From NCBI RefSeq assembly GCF_002218085.1, contig NZ_BDUC01000038.1:1-10500 (forward strand): a stretch of DNA of 10,500 bases. Direction: 5' to 3'. Shown piece by piece: positions 1-5,430 of the stretch; position 1 is the stretch's first letter; each line of letters begins with the position of its first letter. The translations under genes and the position numbers were made by a program. The stretch comes from Tolypothrix sp. NIES-4075 (GTDB lineage: Bacteria; Cyanobacteriota; Cyanobacteriia; Cyanobacteriales; Nostocaceae). Under the pieces are notes generated by a model. That model saw only the letters and a program-made list of their open reading frames with translations, did no database searches and was not told the DNA's origin.

Positions 1-16
1 GGCAAGGGGGAAAACA

Positions 17-101
17 GGGGTTGGGAATTTTCTGGCTCACCGCCGTCAAGAAACCTGGGTGAGCGGTGGAGATAGTCGCGGCGGATCACCAGAAAACCCC
101 C
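17..101. repeat. Nested inverted repeats (structured region)
   Basis: Two mutually exclusive folds are visible. In the first, TTTTCTGG (28-35) pairs with CCAGAAAA (89-96) and CCGCCG (40-45) pairs with CGGCGG (79-84), separated by a symmetric 4x4 internal loop (CTCA/ATCA). In the second, GCTCACC (35-41) pairs with GGTGAGC (58-64), which uses bases from both stems of the first fold. It lies directly downstream of the minus-strand gene ending at 110. It could be a terminator-like 3' structure, a replication origin element or an RNA switch. The sequence does not decide among these. Confidence 0.5.
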
Positions 102-109
102 TAAAAAGA

Positions 110-871
110 TTAATTCCTCAACGTCTTGATCAAGTGTTTAATTTCACTCAGGTGATAGCCAGACGCGATCGCATCACGTACCTGCTGCGCTCTTGATTGG
201 GCAACAGCACAATTGATGTTACCGCCGCCAATGTGCAGATGCTTGGTTTTTCCACCTTCCTTGTAACTGTAGCGAAAATATTTTCTGTCACCACGAGCTG
301 TACCCTTGGCTTTGTAAACATTGACCCCGGTTAGCGAATCATTTTTAGGAAGTGGGTCAAGTTCATTTTCATTTGCTGTTACATCCAATACTAATGATTC
401 GCTAACCGAGAAATGGTTAAGGGTTAGCGAATCACTTTTACTGGTTGTATCTGATACTAATGATTCGCTAACCGGACTATCTTCAAAAGTTAGCGAATCA
501 TTAGTATTGTTTGAGACTTCAGTAAAAGTTAGCGAATCAGTAGATAAACTTGATTCGCTAACCAGTGAGTATTGAATGCTTAAAATGCTGTCTTCTAATT
601 TATCAACGGTATCCCGAAATTCAGCTTCAGCATTTGAAGTTAAAGGTGCTGTAATTTCTACTACTGTTTCACAGTTGCCGTCTGGATCGTAAATCTCAAT
701 TGAAAAATCAAAGTGTCTAGTTTTTGATTTTCCAAATGTGCGATCGCGAATAACTTCAAATTCCCCACGCCACGAGCGATATGTTTTACTCCAGGGTCTA
801 GGAATGGTTAGCGAATCATTTCGGGTAGCTTCAAAAGTGAACAGGGTTAATTGTTCTGATGGTTGATGCAT
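110..871 (-). CDS. Hypothetical protein with NDSLT/VSESL repeats
   Basis: This 253-residue protein matches no family I recognise. Residues 1-95 are a mixed, probably folded segment. Residues about 98-178 are a Ser/Thr-rich linker made largely of NDSLT-like and VSESL-like pentapeptides, and one more NDSLT sits at residues 18-22. The C-terminal 70 residues form a compact basic module (KYFRYSYKEGGKTKHLHIGG, then a helical end with AQSRAQQVRDAIASGYHLSEI) that resembles small nucleic-acid-binding modules of cyanobacterial plasmid proteins; that is inference. The pentapeptides are encoded by eight exact copies of GTTAGCGAATCA or its complement, all in a frame-preserving phase. The gene lies 55 nt downstream of the winged-helix gene on the same strand, probably in one transcript. 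There is no strong Shine-Dalgarno, and the start is the first ATG. Confidence 0.7.
   Translation of the reverse strand: MHQPSEQLTLFTFEATRNDSLTIPRPWSKTYRSWRGEFEVIRDRTFGKSKTRHFDFSIEIYDPDGNCETVVEITAPLTSNAEAEFRDTVDKLEDSILSIQYSLVSESSLSTDSLTFTEVSNNTNDSLTFEDSPVSESLVSDTTSKSDSLTLNHFSVSESLVLDVTANENELDPLPKNDSLTGVNVYKAKGTARGDRKYFRYSYKEGGKTKHLHIGGGNINCAVAQSRAQQVRDAIASGYHLSEIKHLIKTLRN
328..562. repeat. Cluster of 12-bp GTTAGCGAATCA repeats in both orientations
   Basis: Exact copies of GTTAGCGAATCA start at 330, 423, 489 and 528, and its complement TGATTCGCTAAC starts at 395, 461 and 551. An eighth, isolated copy is at 807-818. Neighbouring opposite copies form hairpins. The best are a perfect 19-bp stem between 454-472 and 489-507 (16-nt loop) and a 15-bp stem between 328-342 and 394-408. 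All forward copies share one codon phase and all reverse copies share another, so the host ORF stays open. The layout fits protein-binding sites (iteron- or centromere-like) or a small palindromic mobile repeat that tolerates coding DNA. Confidence 0.85.
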
Positions 872-902
872 AATTTATAATTCGAGGTTTTTATGAAATT
901 TG

Positions 903-928
903 AGCTGCTTGTACAGAGCAGCTTTTTT
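903..928 (+). terminator. Hairpin with T-run between two minus-strand genes
   Basis: AGCTGCT (903-909) pairs perfectly with AGCAGCT (917-923) across a 7-nt loop, and a T-run follows on the plus strand (923-928). This is a terminator for plus-strand transcripts entering from the left. In the minus-strand direction the stem lies just after the stop of the winged-helix gene but has no U-tract after it, so it may not stop transcription into the 110-871 gene. Confidence 0.5.
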
Positions 929-1697
929 ATTCCCGCTTGGGCTTAAAGGGCTGTGTTAATAGTTCCCAGACAGACAGTGAACTAGAGTATTGACCAAAGT
1001 CAGGGCATGATTCTGGTGTGGGGAATAATTCGTGCCAATCTGTTGTGGCTCCATATTCGCGTAGCAGGGCTTGATAATTGCGCGGTTCTTCCCAGTAGCG
1101 CTGCTGCAAACAAGTGCGTAACCAGCCTTCCGGGTTGCCGTTTTTAAGTTTTTCAAAACCGCCACGTAACTTAAATACTGCCAAGCTTAATTTGATTTCG
1201 TTCTCAGGTTTTTCTAATACCGCCGATTGAGTCTTGTTAAAAAAGAAACCTTCATTTGTTAGCAGGGCGTGATTAGAAGAAGATAGCTGCTGCTTCTTAA
1301 TCCCGGTTTCGGAGTTAACCTCATTTGAGGTGGGTAAAACGTAAATTTGTTGTCGTTCTGGTAAGTTTTTTTTCGGGGTTAACCAGTCTAGGGGTCGTGT
1401 GATTATTTTGACAATTCGCCAGGTGTATTGACGCAAAAGGTTCACAACGCCACAGTCAATTAATTTGAGTAGGGCGTTTTTGAGGGTAGGACGACAGTAC
1501 GGTTTACCTCTATGGCGCTTTATCCAATCATTAAACTCTGTTAAATCTGGCTCTATTTCTTCAGCTTGTCCAAGCTTTGTAAGCCATCGCCAGAGAAGTT
1601 TAGCGGCGGGTGGGATGTTATTTGCTAGGCAGAATTCTTCGTGTTTGTCCGTCCAATCTGTCACACGAGAGACAGTTTTGTTGCTATTAAATGGCAT
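927..1697 (-). CDS. Winged-helix, replication-initiator-like protein
   Basis: This 256-residue protein has an N-terminal helical segment (LANNIPPAAKLLWRWLTKLG) followed by a helix-turn-helix-like stretch (CRPTLKNALLKLIDCGVVNL) and a beta-wing-like continuation (WRIVKIITRPLDWL). This order is typical of winged-helix domains in plasmid replication and DnaD-like proteins. A low-complexity linker (residues about 115-160) leads to a C-terminal helical part with NPEGWLRTCLQQRYWEEP, the kind of Gly-Trp-Leu helix found in cyanobacterial plasmid proteins of this type. I infer a DNA-binding, possibly replication or copy-control role; no catalytic motif is visible. The start is the only plausible ATG. 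A bidirectional-looking hairpin (1732-1766) separates it from the next minus-strand gene upstream, so it probably has its own promoter near 1700-1730. Confidence 0.7.
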   Translation of the reverse strand: MPFNSNKTVSRVTDWTDKHEEFCLANNIPPAAKLLWRWLTKLGQAEEIEPDLTEFNDWIKRHRGKPYCRPTLKNALLKLIDCGVVNLLRQYTWRIVKIITRPLDWLTPKKNLPERQQIYVLPTSNEVNSETGIKKQQLSSSNHALLTNEGFFFNKTQSAVLEKPENEIKLSLAVFKLRGGFEKLKNGNPEGWLRTCLQQRYWEEPRNYQALLREYGATTDWHELFPTPESCPDFGQYSSSLSVWELLTQPFKPKRE

Positions 1698-1731
1698 AAT
1701 TAAGGGGAATCGATTTTCTTTAAATAGCTAT

Positions 1732-1766
1732 AAAAGCCCCCGCAGAGAACTAATCCTGGGGCTTTT
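1732..1766 (-). terminator. Rho-independent terminator
   Basis: AAAAGCCCC (1732-1740) pairs with GGGGCTTTT (1758-1766). The A-run on one side and T-run on the other give a U-tract in either direction. It lies just downstream of the minus-strand gene ending at 1773 and upstream of the winged-helix gene start, so it most likely ends the former transcript. Confidence 0.75.
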
Positions 1767-1772
1767 TAGTTT

Positions 1773-2024
1773 TCACTCTTGAGAAAACTTGTTTGCGATC
1801 GCACTCAACTGCTGCATATTCTTTGGGCTGTGGACAAGAAAAGCGGGTAGTTCGGACAAGACGAATGCAGCCGTCAACGTCGCGGTGGTTCTGCCTATGT
1901 CCGGGTTGTGATATTCGATAAAGTCGATAAGTTTACTTAGTTCGATTCCCGCGATTTCTGTTGCCTGAAAAAGTGGGATTAATCGGGCTGCTTCATCAAG
2001 CGGGCTTCTTTGGTTATGAGTCAT
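1773..2024 (-). CDS. Small hypothetical protein
   Basis: This is an 83-residue, mainly helical acidic protein (starting MTHNQRSPLDEAARLIPLFQ) of unrecognised family. Its middle (AGIELSKLIDFIEYHNPDIG) could be a small helical DNA-binding or regulatory fold, but no diagnostic motif is visible. I chose the ATG at 2024 rather than the longer open frame from 2096. The extra residues would be encoded by the GGGAATT heptamer repeat and two HIP1 sites, which looks like non-coding sequence. No good Shine-Dalgarno is visible. The gene sits between two terminators (1732-1766 and 2097-2130), so it appears to be a separate single-gene transcript. Confidence 0.5.
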   Translation of the reverse strand: MTHNQRSPLDEAARLIPLFQATEIAGIELSKLIDFIEYHNPDIGRTTATLTAAFVLSELPAFLVHSPKNMQQLSAIANKFSQE

Positions 2025-2032
2025 GGGTTTTT

Positions 2033-2062
2033 GGGAATTGGGAATTGGGAATTGGGAATTGG
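2033..2062. repeat. Heptanucleotide tandem repeat (GGGAATT)
   Basis: About four head-to-tail copies of the 7-mer TGGGAAT are followed by two HIP1-type GCGATCGC sites (2065-2072 and 2081-2087). Short tandemly repeated heptamers of this kind are well known in Nostoc and Anabaena genomes and are usually intergenic. Confidence 0.9.
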
Positions 2063-2096
2063 ACGCGATCGCATAAAGCGCGATCGCAGCCATCAA

Positions 2097-2130
2097 AAAG
2101 CCGTCCTACCGCAAAGGCGGGGACGGCTTT
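2097..2130 (-). terminator. Rho-independent terminator of the RHH gene
   Basis: AAAGCCGTCC (2097-2106) pairs with GGACGGCTTT (2121-2130), with a further CCGC/GCGG pairing inside. On the minus strand a T-rich run follows at 2099-2095. It begins at the stop codon of the -1 reading frame (2129-2131), not at the frame-0 stop (2248). This supports transcription through the whole coiled-coil extension. Confidence 0.85.
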
Positions 2131-2460
2131 ATTCGTTTTGTTCTGTGTCTAAAAGATTTTCAGGAATTCGTCTTAGTTCTTCGAGTCGATTTCTTAGTAA
2201 TTCTGCTTGTTCCTCGTAATAAGCCAGCTGCTTCTCCGTCTCATCGATCAGCTGGCTGACGAATTTCCCAGTGACTTGGTTAGCTGCGTGTTCTCCTGCA
2301 ATAGGGGTATTTGATTCGTTGCTATCTTCTCCACTAGTTCTGACCTGGTAAGACCCATTGCCTGAGCTAGTTGCTGGAAAAGCTCCCATGCTTCTGGGTT
2401 GACCTTCAAACTTACTCCCTTCACTTCTCTCCCCGACCTGGGACGTCCTCTTTCTGCCAT
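2129..2460 (-). CDS. RHH/coiled-coil protein made by -1 frameshift (predicted)
   Basis: This is the predicted transframe product: 66 residues of the RHH frame, then 44 residues read in the -1 frame, 110 in total. The -1 frame segment (FVSQLIDETEKQLAYYEEQ, then AELLRNRLEELRRIPENLL) is a convincing charged heptad coiled coil and ends at the terminator. The part of the same open frame upstream of the shift site (a start at 2473, rich in Ser and Gly) looks like an out-of-frame shadow of the RHH domain, so the coiled coil has no credible start of its own. A C-terminal coiled coil would add oligomerisation or partner binding to the DNA-binding dimer. The alternative is a simple frameshift mutation in a gene that once encoded the 110-residue form, but the slippery site and stem-loop argue for programming. 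Confidence 0.6.
2222..2269 (-). promoter_or_regulatory. Programmed -1 frameshift signal (heptamer plus stem-loop)
   Basis: On the minus strand the heptamer GGGAAAT (2269-2263) is phased as G_GGA_AAT in the RHH frame, an exact X_XXY_YYZ slippery site. A 5-nt spacer TCGTC follows, then a perfect 9-bp stem AGCCAGCTG/CAGCTGGCT (2257-2249 with 2230-2222) around an 18-nt loop. The frame-0 stop TGA (2250-2248) begins at the end of the 5' arm. GGGAAAG, differing only at the last base, is the known slippery site of the phage lambda G/GT tail assembly genes. Confidence 0.65.
2248..2460 (-). CDS. Ribbon-helix-helix DNA-binding protein
   Basis: This is a 70-residue protein. The basic N-terminus MAERGRPRSGREVKG is followed by a beta strand (VSLKVN) and two helices (PEAWELFQQLAQAMGLT and RSELVEKIATN). 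This is the RHH/CopG order, which binds operator DNA as a dimer through paired beta strands. Such proteins act as plasmid copy-number, partition or toxin-antitoxin repressors. The start at 2460 has GGAAG upstream at 6-nt spacing and excludes the earlier out-of-frame ATG at 2473. The divergent upstream region carries repeated AATACTAA boxes that could be its operator; that is inference. The last four residues follow a slippery heptamer that would lead into a coiled-coil extension. Confidence 0.85.
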   Translation of the reverse strand: MAERGRPRSGREVKGVSLKVNPEAWELFQQLAQAMGLTRSELVEKIATNQIPLLQENTQLTKSLGNSSAS

Positions 2461-2504
2461 TTTTTACTTCCATTGTTCAATACCCCGATTATTGCATATC
2501 TAGA

Positions 2505-2560
2505 AATCCATTATTGATTAGTATTTATATGTATACAATACTAAACAATACTAAAATTAT
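2505..2560. promoter_or_regulatory. Divergent control region with AATACTAA boxes
   Basis: A perfect tandem 10-mer CAATACTAAA lies at 2536-2545 and 2546-2555, giving AATACTAA boxes at 2537-2544 and 2547-2554. An inverted copy TTAGTATT is at 2518-2525. The 12-bp gap between the inverted and first direct box and the 10-bp period of the direct pair (one helical turn) fit cooperative RHH binding. The region is very A+T-rich and lies between the RHH gene (minus) and the plus-strand operon, so it probably holds their promoters. A minus-strand TTGTAT, 17 nt, AATAAT pair is one candidate promoter. Confidence 0.5.
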
Positions 2561-2706
2561 TGGATTTTCAGATATCCAACGCAACACTCACCTCCAACCG
2601 CAACCAAGCAGAGATGGCAGCCTGCTAGTCCGTAGTGACGACTTAAAGACCTGCCAGCAGTTGAAAAGTGAGATTTGCGCCCGAACAACCCCAACCAATT
2701 AGAAAG

Positions 2707-2997
2707 ATGAACAACCAGGAGCTGATACGAACCCTAAATAAAAACGAGTTATTGTCCGTCGTCGAATTGCTGTCTGCTGCATTGAAGTTTCCCGACGAAG
2801 ATTTTGAGGAGCTTGAAGGTTATACCGGCTATCTCTGTGATGAAGTCTTTGAATATCTCAAAGGGTTGACTGATTATCAGCGCTTAAAACTCATGCAATT
2901 GATAATTAACACGCTGATTTACGAGGCTGAACAGTCTGCCGTTCGGCACTTACAGACAAAGTTGCTTCTGAAAACCGAAGCCGAAATACCCCACTAA
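2707..2997 (+). CDS. Small hypothetical helical protein
   Basis: This 96-residue, acidic, Leu-rich protein (MNNQELIRTLNKNELLSVVE...) is predicted to be almost wholly helical. No cofactor, membrane or catalytic motif is visible and I do not recognise the family. I chose the ATG at 2707, preceded by GAAAG, over the in-frame ATG at 2668, because the intervening PEQPQPIRK stretch looks like leader sequence. It is the first gene on the plus strand after the divergent control region. A hairpin (2996-3020) overlaps its stop, so it may be partly separated from the genes that follow. Confidence 0.6.
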   Translation: MNNQELIRTLNKNELLSVVELLSAALKFPDEDFEELEGYTGYLCDEVFEYLKGLTDYQRLKLMQLIINTLIYEAEQSAVRHLQTKLLLKTEAEIPH

Positions 2998-3020
2998 TAC
3001 CGCATTAAACAAGCGGTATA
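2996..3020 (+). terminator. Hairpin after first operon gene
   Basis: ATACCGC (2997-3003) pairs with GCGGTAT (3013-3019) across a 9-nt loop, immediately at the TAA stop of the preceding gene. There is no proper U-tract, so it may be a weak terminator or an mRNA-processing or stability element rather than a full stop. Confidence 0.4.
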
Positions 3021-3039
3021 TTACTAGCGAACATCAACT

Positions 3040-3472
3040 ATGGACACAGTAGAAGCCACTAGCAATGGCACTAAAATCTCTCTAAACAATGGGAATAAGC
3101 CAACTAAAGACACTAAACAACGTCGGCATTTACCCTCTTTACCCAGTGCAACCTCAGCTGCTGAGATGAATTCCGTTAGCTATAACGGACTTTCAGATAA
3201 AACCCCCGTCGAATGGAGCTTTTTAAAAAAGTACGAACTTTTTAGCCTTTCTCCTGACGGCTCCTTCCCGATGATGAAAGTCAGCCGCTCGAAAGCCGTT
3301 CGATTATCAGACCGAGAAGTTTTGATGGTTGGCGGTGGGCAAAGACGATGCCCTTTATCGCCTGGGAACTCACTTAGAAGTTATCCCCTGTAACGGTAAC
3401 GCCAACCTCAACGACGAACAGCGCACTACTATCCTGGATGCAGCTAAGTGCAAGGAAGGCAACGATGAGTAA
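3040..3472 (+). CDS. Hypothetical protein interrupted by a one-base frameshift
   Basis: The frame from the ATG at 3040 reads sensibly up to about residue 97 (...SRSKAVRLSDREVLMV), then degenerates and stops at 3393. One base further on, the +1 frame continues coherently (VGKDDALYRLGTHLEVIPCN, then a helical end) to a TAA at 3472. That second frame ends in an 8-nt overlap (ATGAGTAA) with the next gene, which indicates it is the native end. One extra base near GGTTGGCGG (3327-3335) explains everything: GGTGGCGG would keep the frame. No +1 slippery site is recognisable. The intact protein would be about 143 residues, with a basic, polar N-terminus. The family is unknown. Possible causes are mutation, sequencing error or recoding. 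Confidence 0.55.
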
Positions 3473-3674
3473 ACAATTTGACCCAAACCTCTACAACGCA
3501 ACATTACGAGCTTGTGAAGAATCCGGCGTACCCGAAGACTTGACTTACAAAGCCGCCAACATCATTGCCACTGATGAAGCCGGAGCGCCCAACCTGGGAC
3601 GCACGCCCGAAGACCAGGAAATCATCAACCAAGTATTGCCTTACCTTCAATCAAGAGGCAGAGATGAAGGATAA
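3465..3674 (+). CDS. Small hypothetical protein in coupled operon
   Basis: This 69-residue protein (MSKQFDPNLYNATLRACEES...) has an N-terminal helical half and a polar C-terminus (GRTPEDQEIINQVLPYLQSR). No known domain is recognised. The start at 3465 has AAGGAAGG about 5 nt upstream and overlaps the preceding stop in ATGAGTAA, which decides it against the in-frame upstream ATG at 3438. Its own stop overlaps the next start in ATGAAGGATAA. Translation is therefore probably coupled on both sides. Confidence 0.7.
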   Translation: MSKQFDPNLYNATLRACEESGVPEDLTYKAANIIATDEAGAPNLGRTPEDQEIINQVLPYLQSRGRDEG

Positions 3675-3819
3675 CGACACTACACCAGTATTTTTAGGAG
3701 TGGCAGCGATCGCCGTCGCTCTATGGTTGCACGTCAAAAGTGGTGAGTCACAGATGGCGCTTGTTCAGTGTAATGCCGATTTTAGGGCGTTTAAGGAGGG
3801 GGTACTTTATGGCAGATAA
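3664..3819 (+). CDS. Small single-pass membrane protein
   Basis: This 51-residue protein has a polar N-terminus (MKDNDTTP), one hydrophobic helix (VFLGVAAIAVALWLHV, residues about 9-24) and a soluble tail. It is probably inserted in the cytoplasmic membrane. The start overlaps the stop of the upstream gene by 11 nt and has AGGCAGAG-type purine-rich sequence before it. The end overlaps the next start in ATGGCAGATAA. Its size and position beside a membrane-anchored ATPase suggest an accessory subunit of a membrane complex or a phage-type small membrane protein; that is inference only. Confidence 0.65.
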   Translation: MKDNDTTPVFLGVAAIAVALWLHVKSGESQMALVQCNADFRAFKEGVLYGR

Positions 3820-4012
3820 TAGATATCAAATTGAATTTACTGATGACGGACAAGACCGTAGTATCAACTTTAGCAAGATAGAAGCGGAATATTATTTTCC
3901 CGTTCAAGTCAATTTGCTAGAAAATAGTCCTTGTAGCGCCTGCAATCTTCACGATGCTCATGGTGTCGTATCAATCGAAAAGACGCAGGAGAATGATGAA
4001 GATGGCAGATAA
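3809..4012 (+). CDS. Small acidic hypothetical protein
   Basis: This is a 67-residue protein (MADNRYQIEFTDDGQDRSIN...). Its N-terminal half looks like beta strands, and a CSAC pair (residues 44-47) is a possible redox or metal site. The family is unknown. The ATG at 3809 has a strong AAGGAGGGGG upstream, which excludes the open extension from 3740. It overlaps the previous stop and the next start through the identical 11-mer ATGGCAGATAA at both ends, so it and the next protein both begin MADN. Coupled translation with the ATPase downstream is likely. Confidence 0.7.
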   Translation: MADNRYQIEFTDDGQDRSINFSKIEAEYYFPVQVNLLENSPCSACNLHDAHGVVSIEKTQENDEDGR

Positions 4013-5162
4013 TTATTGGGTGCCGATGCGCCTCCCGTCCCCCAAAGAAATTGCTAAATACGCACTTTGGGGAACCGGGAGAGTAATGTTATCAGGATGG
4101 CTGTTTGGGCTATACGGCGTGACGGTTGTATGCAAAGTCACAATCCAAATAGCAGAAATGACACGCCAGACCACACTGCAATTGTTAAAAGTTTATGACC
4201 AGCTTCCCTACATGGGTGCAGCCGTACAAAATATCATTGATGTGTCCGCAACGACCGTAGAAGAACCGCTCGACATTATCACTGATATCATTGCCGCCAC
4301 TGAAGGCAAGCAGGTAATGGTGATTGGTGAGATGGGCACAGGCAAGTCAACCATTGCTCAATACCTAGCTTACACCGTTGGTGGACGTGTCAAAGTATAC
4401 GAATGCGAGGGTACACCTACCGACTGGCTGGGGCTTGAGGTAGTTGGTAAGGGTGAAGACTGGACAGCTATCGAGCGCGGGATGATGGCAGACTTGGAGG
4501 ATTTGTCCAACCAAATGAAGACCCGGAACGAGCGCGGTGACAGTGCCCTGGAGGGAACAGAGCGCGTCATCATCGTTGAGGAGTACCCAGAACTCGTTAC
4601 CAAGGTTCCCTCATCGGGGGAATGGCTAGAGCGTCACGCCAGAAGAGGTCGCAAAGCGCGACGGTTTACGGTTTTGTTGTCGCAGTATGACCGCGTTGCA
4701 GCCTGGGGACTTGAGGGGAAGTCAGACCTGGCAGACGCTTTTTACCGTATAAGGCTCGGAAAAAAAGCGGCTGCACACGCTAAATCCTTGAAAAATAACG
4801 TCCTTGTCGAGTGGCTAAAGCTCGACCGGTCGCATTGTTTGCTTGACGATAGCCCGTGTAAACTACCTTCTTACCGGGAAATGAAAGCGGCAACATCCCG
4901 GCATGGTTCGACCATGCTACCACCAGGGAGCGACAACGCGATCCACCCCCAAATTGAGGCTGAAAAAGCCCTCAAACCCGCTCCTGAGGCGGATTATGAG
5001 GAAAATTGTTCTGACGCGGATCGGCTACTAATGCGGATGATTCAGCGATTTGGGGCTGAAAAATCCGATAGCGATATCGTCACTGAGATATTAGGTTTCA
5101 CTGGCAAGCGCTACTCAGAAGGTAAAACCTTGCTGGAGAAGCTACGCCGCTTGTTCGGATAA
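4002..5162 (+). CDS. Membrane-anchored FtsK/HerA-like P-loop ATPase
   Basis: This is a 386-residue protein. Residues about 20-51 are hydrophobic (ALWGTGRVMLSGWLFGLYG and on), giving one or two membrane helices. A Walker A GEMGTGKST lies at 109-117, a Walker B VIIVEEYPEL at 189-198 with paired Glu, and a sensor-like LLSQYD at 225-230, followed by an Arg-rich region. This order is seen in the HerA/FtsK superfamily (DNA translocases, conjugative coupling and viral packaging ATPases). The last 50 residues look like a small helical, perhaps winged-helix, DNA-binding tail. The start at 4002 has AGGAG about 10 nt upstream and shares the 11-nt overlap with the preceding gene; ATGs at 3993 and 3996 are too close to it. 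I infer ATP-driven DNA movement at the membrane: mobilisation, partition or packaging. No relaxase is seen nearby. Confidence 0.75.
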   Translation: MADNYWVPMRLPSPKEIAKYALWGTGRVMLSGWLFGLYGVTVVCKVTIQIAEMTRQTTLQLLKVYDQLPYMGAAVQNIIDVSATTVEEPLDIITDIIAATEGKQVMVIGEMGTGKSTIAQYLAYTVGGRVKVYECEGTPTDWLGLEVVGKGEDWTAIERGMMADLEDLSNQMKTRNERGDSALEGTERVIIVEEYPELVTKVPSSGEWLERHARRGRKARRFTVLLSQYDRVAAWGLEGKSDLADAFYRIRLGKKAAAHAKSLKNNVLVEWLKLDRSHCLLDDSPCKLPSYREMKAATSRHGSTMLPPGSDNAIHPQIEAEKALKPAPEADYEENCSDADRLLMRMIQRFGAEKSDSDIVTEILGFTGKRYSEGKTLLEKLRRLFG

Positions 5163-5165
5163 AAT

Positions 5166-5206
5166 TTTGGCCGATCGCGCTTTTTATGGAGTGCGATCGC
5201 GCCAAA
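5166..5206 (+). terminator. HIP1-containing hairpin after the ATPase gene
   Basis: TTTGGC (5166-5171) plus CGATCGC (5172-5178) pairs with GCGATCG (5193-5199) and GCCAAA (5201-5206), a 13-bp stem with a single bulged C at 5200 and a 14-nt loop. It lies 4 nt after the ATPase stop. It lacks a U-tract, so it may slow transcription or protect the upstream mRNA rather than end it. Confidence 0.5.
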
Positions 5207-5235
5207 CAACTCAGACACACAATTTTATCACCACC

Positions 5236-5430
5236 ATGAAAATCGAAAGGATCACCTACAAGCGAGTTAAAAACCTGGGGAATTTTCAATCGGAGACTTT
5301 TGAAGCAACTGCTATTATTGCCGACTCAGAAGATCCTCACTTAGCCGGAGAAGAATTAAAAGCTTTTGTTTGGGCGCAACTTGACCCGCCCGTAATTAAA
5401 AATAATGATGACATGCCAGAGGAATTTTAA
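5236..5430 (+). CDS. Small conserved-type hypothetical protein
   Basis: This 64-residue protein (MKIERITYKRVKNLGNFQSE...) resembles a small protein type common in cyanobacterial mobile DNA, with the pattern RV-NLGN-QSE followed by acidic SEDPHLAGEELKAFVW. From memory this is a recurrent hypothetical family of unknown role; I cannot check it here. The ATG at 5236 is preferred over 5167 because the earlier frame would run through the 5166-5206 hairpin. There is no clear Shine-Dalgarno. The stop overlaps the next start in TAATG. Confidence 0.65.
   Translation: MKIERITYKRVKNLGNFQSETFEATAIIADSEDPHLAGEELKAFVWAQLDPPVIKNNDDMPEEF

Noticed and set aside
36..86. Second hammerhead: GAAAC and GTC followed by GCGGCGG near the left end
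   Set aside because: There is no CTGANGA core and the segment between GAAAC and GTC does not form stem III.
321..575. 84-residue plus-strand ORF rich in VSESL and NDSLT
   Set aside because: It is the antisense shadow of the repeats in the 110-871 gene. The inverted repeats encode the same pentapeptides on both strands.
2025..2096. N-terminal extension of the small gene ending at 1773
   Set aside because: It would be encoded by heptamer repeats and HIP1 sites. The ATG at 2024 is more plausible.
2461..2473. Separate 114-residue gene starting at 2473 in the coiled-coil frame
   Set aside because: Its first 65 residues are a low-complexity shadow of the RHH domain read out of frame, and the RHH start has the better ribosome site spacing. 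The frameshift model is preferred.
2560..2706. Possible structured 5' leader (CTGCT...AGCAG with inner AGTC/GACT) before the 2707 gene
   Set aside because: The stems are only 4-5 bp and interrupted, too weak to claim a riboswitch or ncRNA.
3545..3590. Other CTGATGA occurrences (near 3570, 3840 and 5570) as ribozyme cores
   Set aside because: None is followed by a stem II closed by GAAA and a GTC triplet.
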